Origin: Cricetomys ansorgei
Taxonomy: Eukaryota; Chordata; Mammalia; Rodentia; Nesomyidae
NCBI GenBank assembly: GCA_026225945.1
Contig: JAMJFZ010001222.1
Location: 1,441,501 to 1,505,500, forward strand
Length of the DNA: 64,000 nt
Direction: 5' to 3'
Under the pieces are notes generated by a model. That model was given only the letters and a program-made list of their open reading frames with translations, was not told the origin of the DNA and made no database searches. A program made the position numbers and the translations under genes. Of the stretch, positions 51,840 through 63,984 are shown piece after piece; position 1 is the first letter of the stretch, and the number at the start of each line of letters is the position of its first letter.

Positions 51840-53242
51840 GATTTTTTTTCTTTTTTTCCTCATTCAATTTTATGTTGTTTCTTTTTCTATTATTTCCATT
51901 TTTATTAAACATAGATTCTTTTCTCATACAATGTAATCTGAATACAGCTTCCCTCCCTCTACTCCTCCCAGCTCCTCCCCGCCTCCTCTCCCATCCAGAT
52001 CCACTCCCTTTCTGTCTCTCATTAGGAAAGAACGGACTTCTAAAACATAACAAAATAAAATACAATAAGAACCAAGAAAAACCCTCCTATTGAAGTTGGA
52101 CAAGACAAACCAACAGAAAATTGGAGCCCCAAGAGCAGACACAAGAGTCAGAAATCCACTTGCTCACATGCTCAGGAGTCCCATAAAAGTACTAAATTGA
52201 AAGCTACAGCAGACCCCTGTAGGCCTGTGCATGCTGCTTCAGTCTCTGTGAGTTCCTGTGAGCTTTGCTCAGTTGTTTTAGATGGAGACATCCTATTTAG
52301 AGCTGTGTGTTCCAAGGTTTCTCTGTGTGCGTGATGTCTGGAAGCGGGTCTCTGTATTTGCGCCAGTCTGCTGCAGGAGGAAGCCTCTGACGATGGCTGA
52401 GCAAGGCACCGATTTATGAGTACAGCAGAATGTCATTAGGAATCAGGCTATTGTTACTTTCTGCTGTACTAGGCTTCCATACCACCCCCAAATGCCCTTC
52501 TCCCCTCATTCCTTGCCTCAATCCCATCTCCCCTCTCCCTCCCACCTGATCCTTCTGTTCTTGTCCCCCCCCCCAATTCCACCCATAAAACCTATTCTAT
52601 TTCTCTCTCCCAGAGAGATCCACATGCCCCCTCCTCGCCCCTTCCTCTATGCCTGTCCTCCCTGGGTCCAAGGATTATAGCTTGGTTATTATTTACTTAA
52701 TGGATAATATCCAGATATAAGCTAATACATACCATATATATCTTTCTGGGTCTGGGTTACCTCACTTGGGATGATTTTTTTCTAGTTTCATCCATTTGCC
52801 TGCAAATTTCTTAATGTCATTTTTTTAAACAGCTGAGTAATACCCCATTGTGTAAATGTACCACATTTTCTTTATTCATTCTTCTGTTGAGAGACATATA
52901 AGTTGTTTCCAACTGTTCTGGCTATAAATAGAGCAACAGTGAACATGGTTGAGCCAGTGTCCTTATGGTAGGATGAATTGTCCCTTGATACATGCCCAAG
53001 AGTGGTGTGGCTGGATCTTCAGGTAGATTGATTCCCATCTTCCTGAGGAATCACCACACTGATTCCCTGGTGGCTGTACAAGTTTGCACTCCACCAGCAA
53101 TGGAGGAGTGTTCCTTTTGCTCCACATCCTAGTCATCATGAGCTGTCCTGTGTGTTATTGATCTTAGCTCTTCTGACAGGTGCAAGATGGAATCTCTTCC
53201 TAGTTTTGATTTGCATTTCCCTTATGAGCCAATGAGTTTTTA
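51840..53242 (-). mobile_element. L1 (Lx-type) 3' end, antisense, 5'-truncated
   Basis: From left to right the plus strand shows the antisense poly-A (51841-51860), the long pyrimidine-rich 3' UTR and the block with GTGCATGCTGCTTCAGTCTC. ORF2 C-terminal coding sequence follows in reverse (TCTGGGTTACCTCACTTGGG, CTGCAAATTTCTTAATGTC, CTCCACCAGCAATGGAGGAG, TTTTGATTTGCATTTCCCTT). It is truncated within ORF2 near 53242. Reading frames are broken. It is unrelated by insertion to the copy at 3755-4895, which is a different 3' UTR subtype. Confidence 0.92.
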
Positions 53243-53300
53243 TTGAGGTTACAGGAGTATTGTGGTTACAGGAGGTTTTGTTGAGGTTACAGGAGTGTTG
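53243..53300 (+). repeat. Short tandem repeat at the L1 truncation point
   Basis: TTGAGGTTACAGGAGTATTG (53243-53262) and TTGAGGTTACAGGAGTGTTG (53281-53300) differ at one base. A partial unit (TGGTTACAGGAGGTTTTG) lies between them. Confidence 0.85.
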
Positions 53301-54317
53301 TAAGGGGTTATCTACAACCCCGTTCTTCCTAGATACATAACTTTTGTTTACCTCCTGTTCGGCCCCCGAGACTCCTGAGCCTGCCTCCCCTTACTGGGGC
53401 AAGTGTTTCAGTGTGGAGGGAATGCTGAGATTAGGAGAAACTTGCATGTCATAGACAGCCACCAGGCCAGCAGTGATTTGGGGAACTCTCTTAGGCCCCC
53501 ACTTTGGGGTGTTTTCAGCCTGTGAAGTCACTTCATACGCAATGGTGGTGAAGTCACTGTGTGGGAATTTGGGCAGAAGCTGCTATTGTGTCTTATAAGG
53601 TCAAGGTCCACATGGTATCTCTGAGGCTGGGTGAGGGAGAACCTTATAAGAGGCTCCTTTATGAGAGTTTGTCCCTCTCTATAGCCAGATCACCACCCCA
53701 GGCAGCCAGTTTGTTCGTTTGTTTGGAGGTGCTGTAGACAGAGGTTAGGGCCTTGTGCGTGCTAGGTCAGGGTCTGCCACTGAGTTATACCCTACTCAGT
53801 CGGTCAGTTTTGGCACACCAGCATGGGGACAATGATGACAACCACTCCTACTCCCTAGCTCTTTCCAACTTGGGTAGGGCGAGGTGCTGGTGAGTGGGAG
53901 GCAGAAGTCTGGAGAGATGAACTCTGCCCTAACGGCCAACTATTCTAGTCTCAGAGCCACTTCCTCCCAGCAGATGATGCCTGGCCTGAGAGCTTACCCT
54001 GCCCCCTCCCTCTCTGCTTTGCTCCTGGAATGCACCTACACCCTGAACCAGTTCTGAACCAGTGTGAACCAGTTCTCTGACCGACAGAGAACATCAGTGT
54101 CAGAAAAGGCTTCAGAGCTTGCCTCAGCTAAGTCAATAACGTGCATGCAGATGGGTTGAAGTCTGTGACAGACCTGCCTCTGCTCACAGTGATAGTCTGT
54201 GTCCTGACCTAGAAGACCATGTCTAGGAGAGGGGGAGCTTAAGGTTTCTTCTCCTATAGCATTTACAATTTTCTATCCCCATGCTAAGATATCCACTAAT
54301 CCAATCATTCCTGTCTT
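53301..54317. other. No gene recognised; one ID-like fragment
   Basis: Unique sequence apart from an antisense ID-like piece at 53726-53795 (TAGGGCCTTGTGCGTGCTAG, then GCCACTGAGTTATACCCTAC). Confidence 0.4.
53726..53795 (-). mobile_element. ID-like SINE, antisense
   Basis: GGTGCTGTAGACAGAGGTTA, GGGCCTTGTGCGTGCTAGGT and CCACTGAGTTATACCCTACT keep antisense ID order with several changes. Confidence 0.6.
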
Positions 54318-54412
54318 GTGCATGGAGAATATAGGACCCAGAAATGTTAAATAATTTGCCCAAAGTCACAGGTAGTAAGTAGTAGAGGTGGAATTTGAGC
54401 CCTGTGATTGGG
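54318..54412 (-). mobile_element. MIR SINE, antisense
   Basis: ATGTTAAATAATTTGCCCAA, AGTCACAGGTAGTAAGTAGT and AGAGGTGGAATTTGAGCCCT match the reversed MIR core (ttgcccaaggtcacacagctagtaag...ggcagagctgggattcgaaccc). Confidence 0.75.
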
Positions 54413-54948
54413 CTGTATTCTGGGTTGACACACATGAGCAATCACCAAGAAATTCCTGGGCCAGAGGAATTCTGGCTTTGGTATGAGTTATCTCTGGAGG
54501 AGTAGATGTCCAAATAGGATGGCCACAGGTGTTGGAGCAATCAAAGCAAAACAAAAATACACTCTACGGTCAAAAAAACTAGCAATGTTGTATTTCACTA
54601 AGTTAAACTCGTTTCCCCCCTACAGAATGCAGGGCCTTTAAAATGCTAAAAGACACTGTGAATTAATTGTCTGCAAGTCAAAAAGCATTTCCCAATATTT
54701 GAGATCAAAGGAGCCATTTAATGCAGCTTTGCCATCACACATCCTGTGGTCACTGCAATAGTGGTAAGAAGAGAATCACAGAACTAGTTTTGACCTCAGG
54801 AACCACCTAGAAGGGGCCAGGGTTCCCAGGAGCACTCTTTGAGAGCTGCTGCTCTAAACAAATAATGTTTATGAGGTATAACTTAAGGCAAATCTTCATG
54901 CAGCTAACTCATTTTGCCCTCTACACACAACAAAGGAGAGGAGCAAGT
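54413..54948. other. No gene or repeat recognised
   Basis: Unique sequence. Confidence 0.35.

Positions 54949-54995
<47 letters not shown>
54949..54995 (+). repeat. (TG)n microsatellite
   Basis: About twenty-three uninterrupted TG units. Confidence 0.96.
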
Positions 54996-54998
<3 letters not shown>

Positions 54999-55294
54999 AA
55001 GACCAATTTCCTGCTGTTATTTTTTTACTTTTTCCCTCCTGTTTATTTTAAAACGCTTCACTGCTCTATAAAAGACTGCACGTAGTTTAGTCTTCCAGGA
55101 AGTCCACACTCCTGTTAAAGAGACACATTTAAATATAAGCAAATATTATTTTATGAGGACCACTGACACTCCACTCCAAATATTCTCCCCTCTGGTTTCC
55201 GGGGGAGGGAGATTTTCTTCAGTGGTCTAACCTGTGTTCCTGTAAATCATCTCTCAACCACAACCCTAATGAAACTCCCTGGGCTATCAATAGA

Positions 55295-55437
55295 GGAAAG
55301 AAAGGAAAGAAGTCAAAGAGAAAGAAAGAAAAATGGAATCCAAAGAAGAACTAGGTAGGAAGAGGAAGGCGTTCAGGGACTCGGGAGAGAATAGGAGGGA
55401 CTCGTGGTGAATATGATAAAGTACATTATGTGACGTG
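55295..55437 (+). repeat. Purine-rich stretch, possibly an L1 3' UTR tail
   Basis: A GA-rich run leads to GGTGAATATGATAAAGTACA, which recalls the end of rodent L1 3' UTRs. Assignment is tentative. Confidence 0.35.
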
Positions 55438-55500
55438 TGAAGATGATGTATGAAGATGTATGAAGATGATGTATGTGTATGAAGATGAAGATGTGTGAAG
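55438..55500 (+). repeat. GAAGATGATGTAT-type tandem repeat
   Basis: About five imperfect units of GAAGATGATGTAT/GAAGATGTAT. It directly follows the L1-tail-like sequence. Confidence 0.8.
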
Positions 55501-56620
55501 CCCATTGTTTTGTGTAATCAACATACCTCTGTAAGGTACATCGTCACGTAGTACTTGAGCTGGCCCAGAGGCTGGCTCCGGAAGCCGGTTGACAGACCCA
55601 GGCATGCTTGTGTCAGGATCCTCCAAGGCCTTTTGTCTGGGAATCGGCTGGCTTCCCGTCTGGGCCAGTAAGGAGAGAACAGCCAAACAGCTCAAAGGTG
55701 AAATCATTATGCCCTTGAGGACAGCTAGATGGCCAGCCTCTTCCAGCAGAGGTTACCACTGTCTATCCCATATAGAAATGTCCCTACAGTGAGAAAAAGA
55801 AGCCACAGGAAGCTCAGCCACGGAGAGAAGTCTCAAGTGGGAACTCCGGCTGCCGGCCTTTCCTCTGGCCGTTGTGGTTGATTTGATGATGGTATCTCCA
55901 TCTGCTGCTGTCCTTTTACCCGTGAGCATCACCTCCGGTGACTCTCTGCTCTGCTCAGAACTCTCTCCAAGGAAGAAGTCTAGCTGACTGTCCCAATGGG
56001 GACTCCCCAAGTTGATTGCTAGGGGATGTTTTGGGCACCTGCGTTGATGAGGTTTTGCCATCTGTCTGTCTGTCTCTTGCTATTTATTCTTTTACTTTGG
56101 CTTCCTGCACACTTAATAAAGTCACTCTTTTGAAGCCAAATGTATGGCCATCCTACATAATAACTACAACAAACTCTCCTCTATGAGCACCCTAGAGGCC
56201 AACCTAACGTCTCTCTCATCAGTGTATTGCGTATCCAGGTAAGGCAGTGTCTTTCCAGAAAGAGGTCTGGGTGAAGACACAATTTCAGTATGGAGAGAAT
56301 GTGGACACCTTTATTCCCACCCAGGAAGCGAATGAGCCCCCTCAGGCAGAGTACCCACCCAGGCAGGTACTGGACAGGACACTCAGGAGAGGGAATTACC
56401 CCATAGGGCTCTGGAAGGCTGAGTGCCCTGGTAAGAAGTAGCCGAGCTTCGCCTTTCAGGAAGGTGTCCATTTTATTTATGTAACAGTCTTGTTTACATG
56501 CCCTGTCCTTGATCCATGGACCTGGGATGTTTATATTAGACTGGAGAAACTTGAATTTGACCACAAGCCTCAGGTCACAGTAAGTGAGGCATTTGTAGTT
56601 CTGCACTGGCAATTAACACC
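55501..56620. other. Unassigned; LTR-like hints on both strands
   Basis: An AATAAA lies at about 56115 after a TTCTTTTACTTTGGCTTCCT stretch on plus. A GGGAATAAAGGTGTCC is readable on minus near 56310. Both look like LTR poly(A) regions, but I can name no family and see no paired ends. The 143-codon antisense frame at 56181-56612 is probably part of such a remnant. Confidence 0.25.
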
Positions 56621-58714
56621 CCAGCTGGGATCAGAAAAACGACCACAAGCGTGCCTTAAGCAGGTGCTGCCGGGAACGGGCTAGGAACACTGCTCCTTGC
56701 CCTTCTTAGAAGGCAGGTAATAAAGGCACAAGGACCCTTTGGCCAACACAATCTAGGTCAGAGACAGGTCATAGATTGCTCCTCTGGTCTCTCTCCCATT
56801 TTCTCATGGTCTCAGGCTCTGACTACCTGTAAATGAGACCTGAGAGCGCTGCCTTGGGCAATGTTAATGCCTTCCACACTTGCCTGTGTTAAGCACACTC
56901 AGCTTCCACCACGTGCAGGGAGTCACAGTGACTGCCAGGAATGGTCTTCTGAGGATTTTGTGCCTCTTGTCAACTACTGAACTGTCTTACAAACATCAAA
57001 GTAACCATTAGGTTTTGTAGCAGCACACCCACAGGGTCGCTCAGCAAAGAAGACAGGGAGGCACTTCCATAGGTGCAAACCCTGCCAGACCTCAGCAGAG
57101 GGAACCATCTGTCATGGCAAGTGCCGTACTGGACAGTGGAGCCCTGAGCATCTCATCTCGGGTTTTTATTGATACCTAACTCCTCAGGTGGTCTACTGAT
57201 AGCACGTGCAGATCATGAGCAATCAAACATCTTTTACATAAAGCACCTGAGACAATACAAATGCCAAGGCCTAGGCAGCCCTTCTCCCAACAGTGCACAA
57301 AACAATTATTTTAAATCTAACTGGAAATAAACTTCTGCAACAGATTTTTTTTATATAATGTGCATCTTCACCACATCATAATTCTAGGAACTTTAGAAAG
57401 TTAAAATTTTAAAAATGGGAGGAAATTACCCATAGCCCCCTCCCCAGGATTAGTCACGGTTGACTTTGCTTATGAATTCTTCTTACCTTCCCTCACTCTC
57501 TTCTGCTCTTGGTTATTACGTGCTTAGATGGGATTCAGTTTTGTGTGGTTGAGGTTCTGCTCACCCTCAGGCAGGGAGTGGCAGTGATGACTTACTTTGG
57601 AGAAGAGCGGGTTTGGATCCTTGGGGTTGGAGGAGATGACAGCTCTAGGCCTTGCTCTGCTTTAGGATTGGATCTCACCTGGCAGGAACTTGCTCCAGAG
57701 TTCTGTGGCAGCTCCCACAAAGCTAAGGCTCGGGGACCGTTCCTGCCTGTGACGGGCTACACCTGCTGTGTCCCAACTTAGCAACTGCTGTCGTGGAGAG
57801 GGCCATATGTCTACCCCCACAACCCCTCCCCCTGCAAGTGCCATCAATGCCGAGGCCCCAGAATTTGTATTTCAGAACTTTTTCCCTTCTTCGGAGTACT
57901 GGGTTCTATAAGGAGAATTTGAAAGCGATGGCTCTCAGGGTTCAACATTGCTCTTGCTTATAATACTTGGTGATTTTGTTGTCCATGAACATCGTCTTCC
58001 TGGTGCCCAGTCTCCCACTTCCTCCACTTCCTCCTCAGCAGTTTTGGTTTCTTCAGGTGCTGCTGTTGCCCAGGGAATGCACTGACCTGGGCATTGCCAG
58101 TCAGTCCCTCCACAGTTTCGTTACAGTGGTCTAACTAGCACAGCCGCCTCCTTCTAGCCCAGTCTCCTTCTCCGCAGGTTCTTCTACCCGACGGGGACGG
58201 GACTGTCGGATCTTCCACCCTTCTACCGTCCCTTACGTAACTGCAGCTTCACATTGCCTCTGTGTGTCTGGTCCCTCATCATCATCCTCCCCATCGGTTC
58301 ACAGTCGACTGCCTTTGACCTTTGCCTCCCTGCATTGCACCTGACTAGCAAAACCGGGATCCTAGCTCAGTACCACTCTGCTCCTTGTGCCCACTCCTTC
58401 CTCCAAGGCCAGCCTCGCTACCTGAAGGTGGGTCCCTGCTGCTGCCTGGCATGACACCATTGTCTCCAAGACAATGATTTCACCTCCAAACCCTCAATGC
58501 TTCCTCCCCTGTGGTCTGGGCTGGTGATGGCACTCAATAACAGGGGCCCAGCAATTTACCAGTGCTTCCACTCCCTCTCCCACCTGTGTCTACCTGGCCC
58601 ACCTTGCCTTCTTTCCTAATGCAAAGTGTGCATTTCCTCAGCAGGGCAATACCAAAATGGGCCTGAGTCCTGAGAGGCAGCTCTGCTTCACCTGGGACAG
58701 TGGCCAGGCTGCAA
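56621..58714. other. No gene or repeat recognised
   Basis: A 2.1-kb unique stretch. The 90-codon frame at 57509-57781 and others have no domain. Confidence 0.4.
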
Positions 58715-58805
58715 GTTCTTCAGCCCATTCTAGAACCACTGAGTCAGAACCTTGGGAGTGGGGCCTGAGGAGCATTTGAACTAGTTCTCCAAGAGATTCT
58801 GATGG
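58715..58805 (-). mobile_element. MER5-like hAT fragment
   Basis: GAACCACTGAGTCAGAACCT, TGGGAGTGGGGCCTGAGGAG and AAGAGATTCTGATG resemble the centre of MER5-type Charlie elements. Ends are missing, so strand is tentative. Confidence 0.4.
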
Positions 58806-58850
58806 ACAACACAGCTCAGTTCCCTACACGGTAGGCACATCCCTCAAAGG

Positions 58851-59074
58851 CAGGGGTTCTCAAACTTCCTGATACCACAACCCTCTAATGAACTTCCTCA
58901 TGTTGTGGTGACTCCCAACCATAAAAATATTTTCATTGCTACTTCAAATCTGCTATTTTGTTACTCTTAGGAATCATAATGTAAATATCTGACATGCAGA
59001 TGGTCTTAGGCCACCCCTGTGAAGGGGTTGCTTGACCGCCAAAAGGGTCCCAATCCACAGGTTGAGAACTGCAG
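58851..59074 (+). mobile_element. URR1-like hAT-Charlie non-autonomous DNA transposon
   Basis: The element has terminal inverted repeats CAGGGGTTCTCAAACT and AGGTTGAGAACTGCAG. The interior is typical: CTCATGTTGTGGTGACTCCC, AACCATAAAAATATTTTCAT, GGTCTTAGGCCACCCCTGTG and GACCGCCAAAAGGGTCCC. Flanking octamers CTCAAAGG (58843-58850) and CTCTGAGG (59075-59082) match at 6 of 8 positions, as expected for an aged 8-bp hAT duplication. It encodes no transposase. Confidence 0.85.
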
Positions 59075-59082
59075 CTCTGAGG

Positions 59083-59655
59083 GGTTGTGTAACTGTGCTC
59101 AGGAATCAGAACACATCCGGCAACAGTAAAAGGTTTCTGAACATGCAACAACCATTAATACACAACCAAACAGGTAACGAGCCAGGTGTTTCCAGCGGCA
59201 TTCCCCCATGTTGTACCGTACGCGGTCACTGCAGCCTCGGTTCTGAACACTCAGCCTGAACATGTGTGCCTCGCCTGCCCGCACACCACACAATGTCACA
59301 AATGCTGCCTGGAACACTCAGTCAGATACCAGACTCCTGTATGCTAGGAGCTGCGTGTTTTTACTGTGTGGACAGTTCTGCTCCTACAGAAAACTAGTAT
59401 CTTAATTATAGCAAACAAAGACTTCAAATAAATTGCTATCATTCCTCAGCATGTAAGTATCAAGCTAATGTATCTTTGGATTGGATTGTATCAGACTTTG
59501 GGTTATATTGTACTAAAAATTGCTGTCTGAATTGCTGACTTGAGCTTGATAAAAATTTGGCAAATGCATTTTGACTTGGACTGGGGCAGAATTTCCAATG
59601 ATTTCAGAAATGGCCCTGAACAGAGTTCCACCATTTTATACTGCAAGTTTAAGTC
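59083..59655. other. No gene or repeat recognised
   Basis: Unique sequence. Confidence 0.35.
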
Positions 59656-59792
59656 TTTATTTTATTTTATTTATTTTATTTTTTTGAGACAGCCCTGTTT
59701 AGTCCTGGCTGTCCTGGAACTCACTATGTTGACTAGGCTGGCCTTGATCTGCCTGCCTCTGCCTCCCAAGTGCTGGGATTAACCATCTGGCT
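59656..59792 (-). mobile_element. B1 SINE, antisense
   Basis: A (TTTTA)n-like leader, GAGACAGCCCTGTTTAGTCC, GTCCTGGAACTCACTATGTT and CCTCCCAAGTGCTGGGATTA identify it. The final CCACC-type end is lost. Confidence 0.88.
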
Positions 59793-60014
59793 CTATCACA
59801 TGTTTATGTGAAGTGATATTCAAAGCATCGGCGATTATAAAATCAAATTGTTAATCAGCTCTGAAAAAGATGTAAGATGGTCTTTATCCTGAAGTATAAA
59901 TACTCAGCCAAATTCAATTCTTTATTTAAAAATAAATAGGCACACTCACCTCATTATTATACATATTTTCCTTAATTTTTAATAAATGGCAGAATTGTAT
60001 GTATGTCAAAGAAG

Positions 60015-60195
60015 TGAAAAAATTAAAAATTATTTAAAAAATTATTCTGAAATTATTTTTCAGATTATTTTTTATTTTTTAGATATATTTATTATTTTAT
60101 TATTTTTCAGATTATTTTCAAATTATTTTTTCAAATTATCCTGAAATTTAGTTATTCTGAATTATTTTTAATTCATTCGAAAATTTAAAATAATT
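60015..60195 (+). repeat. AT-rich low-complexity block
   Basis: Repeated TTTTTCAGATTATTTT and TCAAATTATTTT variants (at least six) suggest degenerate tandem duplication. The block is over 85% A+T by eye and would melt easily. Confidence 0.8.
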
Positions 60196-61724
60196 GTCAC
60201 AATGTATTATCCATAAGTATTTTGATTTTACACCTATTTTATAGACCTACAACTCTACAGTCACCTGAACTGTTCTCGGATGGGAGGGGCACAATGGAAA
60301 AGGCCTAACAGGAAACTCTCGGTGCAGTGTGAGAAGCGTTGAGTCCATCTGTCATCGGAATCTCCCATTCAGGTGCTAACCAGGCCTGATCCTGATAGAT
60401 CAGGGTGTAAGATCAGCCATGGCAGGCTGGATGGCTGCAGACTACCGCTTCAGCCTCTCACGGGCATGGCTACCTCTCTGTGTGCATCACGGAACTCTTC
60501 CTTTTCACTGGATCGTTTCCATCATCGCACAGACACCAACAGTGAGGTCTCCTTCCCAGGCCTGCTTTTGCTACCATTCATCTCCTACTTCCCCATTCTC
60601 TTGAACTCTCTTTACCCAGTCCCTGGCTTCCTCGAATCCCTAAAACCACCTGTGCTAAAGTTACTGGGAAAAAACTGACTGCAAGGTCACCGGCCCCTTT
60701 GTCCTTTCCCTGAGCTCAGGCTAAGGGACGCGTCCCAGTGATCTGCATCTAAATGAGGCATATGACCACTTCAAGTCACCACAGGGAAGGACCAGACACT
60801 TGAATGCGGTGTGATGCGCACGGGTAGGAAGCAACCCTTGCGCGGAGTCAAGCTACTGACTTGGGGACTGTCTGTCAAAGCCCTAATGACACTACCAGGG
60901 CCAGGACTAGCACACTCCAACGGCCAACTCTCAGTCACTTTCGTGTCTGCCCGAGTAACAGTACTTGGCCACACTGACCCGCGGCTCCTTCTCAGGAGTG
61001 TTCTCAGACTCTCTCCTCCATATTAGCTCTTTACTCTGCTATCTTGTGCTCCCATGCCCTGTCCTTGCATCTCTTCTCCATTGTCACTTGCTTCCTTGTC
61101 AGTACCAACCTTGCTGGTAGCTTCAGTCATCCACCCTGCAGTCTTATGTTCCTGAGTCCATCTGTAGCCTGGACCCAAGACTCTTTATCCCACTACCCAC
61201 TGAACACTGTCATTAGGGCCTCGGATGCCTCAGACACTGCGTATTCAGAGTCATAGTCCTGATTCCTTTAGGCCCGCCCCATCCTTTACCTTCTTCTCAG
61301 TAAGTGAAGTTTCTTAGAACAAAGAACCACTGGCTCCTAATTCCCCACATCCTACCATGAACAAGTCCTACAGGTTTGGATCCCCAGAGTGCTTAGAGTG
61401 GTGTACTTTGCTCCAAGACCTCTCTCTGCTCACCGCCTTCCTCCGCTGCTCTGTTCTCTGCGAAGACCCGGGATGAGCTGCATAGCCACAGTCACGTTAT
61501 CCGCTCGACCCACAGTTTTCCAAAACCAGTCAGAGTTAAATGCACAGCCCTTACCTCTCTGATTCCCTCTCTCATCTCCTCTGGCCTCTGTCCACCTGGT
61601 GACACTGTCTGCTTTGATGCTGGAAGTATCTTTGGGCTGGAATACTCCACCCGGATGTTCACAGTGAAGCTTCCTCAGACACAAACTCTGCTCGCCATGC
61701 CTACGCGTGTGCCCCTCAGCACTC
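60196..61724. other. No gene recognised; weak L2-like flavour
   Basis: The pyrimidine-rich sequence at about 60500-61260 vaguely recalls L2, but I cannot align it with confidence. No supported coding frame. Confidence 0.3.
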
Positions 61725-61872
61725 ATACGTATTTATTTACTGACTTGCTTATTTGTTTGTTTTCCCAGGATATAAGCAGGGCGGGACTTTTGCTGGTTTA
61801 TCCTGTGTCTCCATGTGAAGTTGGGTGGTATGCCCCAATTTTAGATGCTCAATGAACATTTGTAGAAGGAAA
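61725..61872 (+). mobile_element. L2 3' end, sense
   Basis: GTTTGTTTTCCCAGGATATA, GCAGGGCGGGACTTTTGCTG and GATGCTCAATGAACATTTGT follow the L2 tail order. Confidence 0.55.
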
Positions 61873-63956
61873 ACAGAATGGCTAAGTTGGCCAGCTATAG
61901 CCTCACTGGCCCAGATAAGGAAACCGGTTTTACCAGTTGAATTTTGCAGCCTTCTGGCTCATTTCCAGGGAACCCATTGTCCTTTTTCACTCCCCCAGTG
62001 AATTTCATCTCAATGACCTTGTCCTCAAAGCCCATGCATGCTCTACTTGGGACTGTCTTAGTGACCTGTCTACTTCAAACACTGGCCTCACCAATGTTTG
62101 GTGATGTCCTTACTTGAGGCTGAGCACAGGTTCTTGCTCATGTGGCCACAAGGTTCCCTTTTGCACCACAGGAGGAGCAGATGCCCCTGCTCAGATCCTA
62201 CCAGAACCTAAAGGAATGCATGTATCAGGCTCCACTTTTGTAGAAATGTAGAAGGGAAACCATGAAGCCATGGAAAATAATGGCAGGAGCCTGCAATTCT
62301 GCTCCGTCCCATAATCTTCTGGGAGGGATGAGCAAGGCCAGCAGGTTGCCCAAGAGGCGCTGATTCCAGCGGTGGGGAGGTTGCTGGAATCAGAAAGCAC
62401 AGGCCCTGGTTGATGAAAAGCCTGTTTATTCCTAGTACACTGAACACTTTGTTCAGGAAGTGTTCATCCATTTAGAAATGTTGCCCTTGTCACGGTGCCA
62501 AGGTCAGTGCCTGCTGAGGCTATCGGCAGTGTGCGTGCCGGCTCTGGCGGGCGTTTCATTAGGTATGAGGCTTCCCTGGGAAATGGCTGAAGAGCGTGAC
62601 ACAGCTGATTTGTGTTTAATGCTCTCCCTGCATGCATTCATGATGTTCCATTTTTATTGGGACTTTAAGAGGAAAAACATATATAGAAATGAATAAATAG
62701 GTTAGAATACAATGAACTGCTTTAAAAGAGAGTTGAGTGGCACTGACTCACTTCACAGCTCTCCACACACACTCAATTATTATAATATACTCATCTTCGC
62801 AAAGCATCGACAGCCTTCAAGAATATCTGTATCCGTTCTCCCCCCCGAGCCTCAGCTCATCTGTACGAGGCAAGGTTGTAGGGTCCCCTGTTTTAGGAGA
62901 GAAAACACTCTGGAGACTGAAGTGGCTTGTAGCCAGCAATAGTCCCCGAATTCAACACAGTGGCACATACCACACCTGATCTCTTCCAGTGCAGGTTTGG
63001 AGTGCCTGGCCCGCTGTGCTGAGCTGGACAGGTAGATGTAGGTGGAGGGGAAGGATCTCGCCACTGCGAGTGTGTGTCAGGGGAAACGGTGTTAGCTGTG
63101 CCTTCCATGTTTGCAGACAATAAACACAGTTTCTCCTTGCAGTCTCGTGGAGAGCCTACACGCTGAGTGGACAGCAGTAATCACCTTAGTGTGGTGGACT
63201 CAGGGGGTCAGCATGCCTGCAGCGGCCATGGCTCTCGGAGGGGTCTCTGCACCTGGGCTGCAGGGGAGTAGTGTTCTGTGCCAGCTCCACTGTGTGGGGG
63301 CACTGTTGAGACTGAGTAAGCAGAGTCTGCAGGCTGTAGGATTGTTCTGGTCCTATCTGTTCCCTTCTCTGGTGTGGTACGCATGACCACGCTTTATCAC
63401 GATGCAGGTGGATCCGGTCTGGGAAAGCCCAAGTATAACTAATAATGGTGAACGAGTCTTCTGGTGGACCTTGAGACTATTCAGAACATTTAGATGAAAG
63501 CTCTTGGTGAACAGACAGAACTCTATGTGGGTTTAGCAATAACCGTACCAGGGGGCAGCATTTGTCCTTGGTCCATGCTTTATTTATTCTTAGGATCTTA
63601 GAAAACTAGATCCATGTTTCAGCTGGAGAAGATTCAAGAGTTTCCATTTACTGGAGGCTCAATATGATATGAATGGGCTCTCTGGGTAGGCAGACTGGAT
63701 AGGTAGGACCTAGTCCCAGGACCCCTGGGGCTCATGGGCTTGGCTGTGTGAGTACTGTGTACTGTGCAAATGCATGCTAAGATTGTTTGCAAACTGGTAG
63801 ACAGTGAGTGTTTGGGAATCGAGGTCTACCCAAGGAGTTCTAAAGCCTGTATGGGTGAGTGACCAGCGGGTGGCACTGAGTGGGCAGCAGAGGACGAGGC
63901 CAGCTGCCGAGTAGTCAGGCTAGTGAGGGGAAGGCAGAGGGAGGAAGGTCAGCCGT
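61873..63956. other. No gene or repeat recognised
   Basis: A 2-kb unique stretch with short frames only. The region near 62600-62690 is A/T-rich with TGATTTGTGTTTAATG and CATGCATTCATGATG patches that could be regulatory, but nothing more can be said. Confidence 0.4.
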
Positions 63957-63984
63957 AAACAAAGCAAAACAAAACAAAAACAGG
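63957..63984 (+). repeat. (AAAAC)n-like A-rich tail
   Basis: AAACAAAGCAAAACAAAACA near the window end looks like a retroposon tail, but the body before it is not recognisable. Confidence 0.5.

Noticed and set aside
56207..56240. A 16-nt micro-exon-like segment: TCTCTCATCAG acceptor-like site, then CAGGTAAGG donor-like site
   Set aside because: There is no partner exon, branch-point evidence or conserved frame, and the segment overlaps a possible LTR remnant. Isolated splice-like signals are common.
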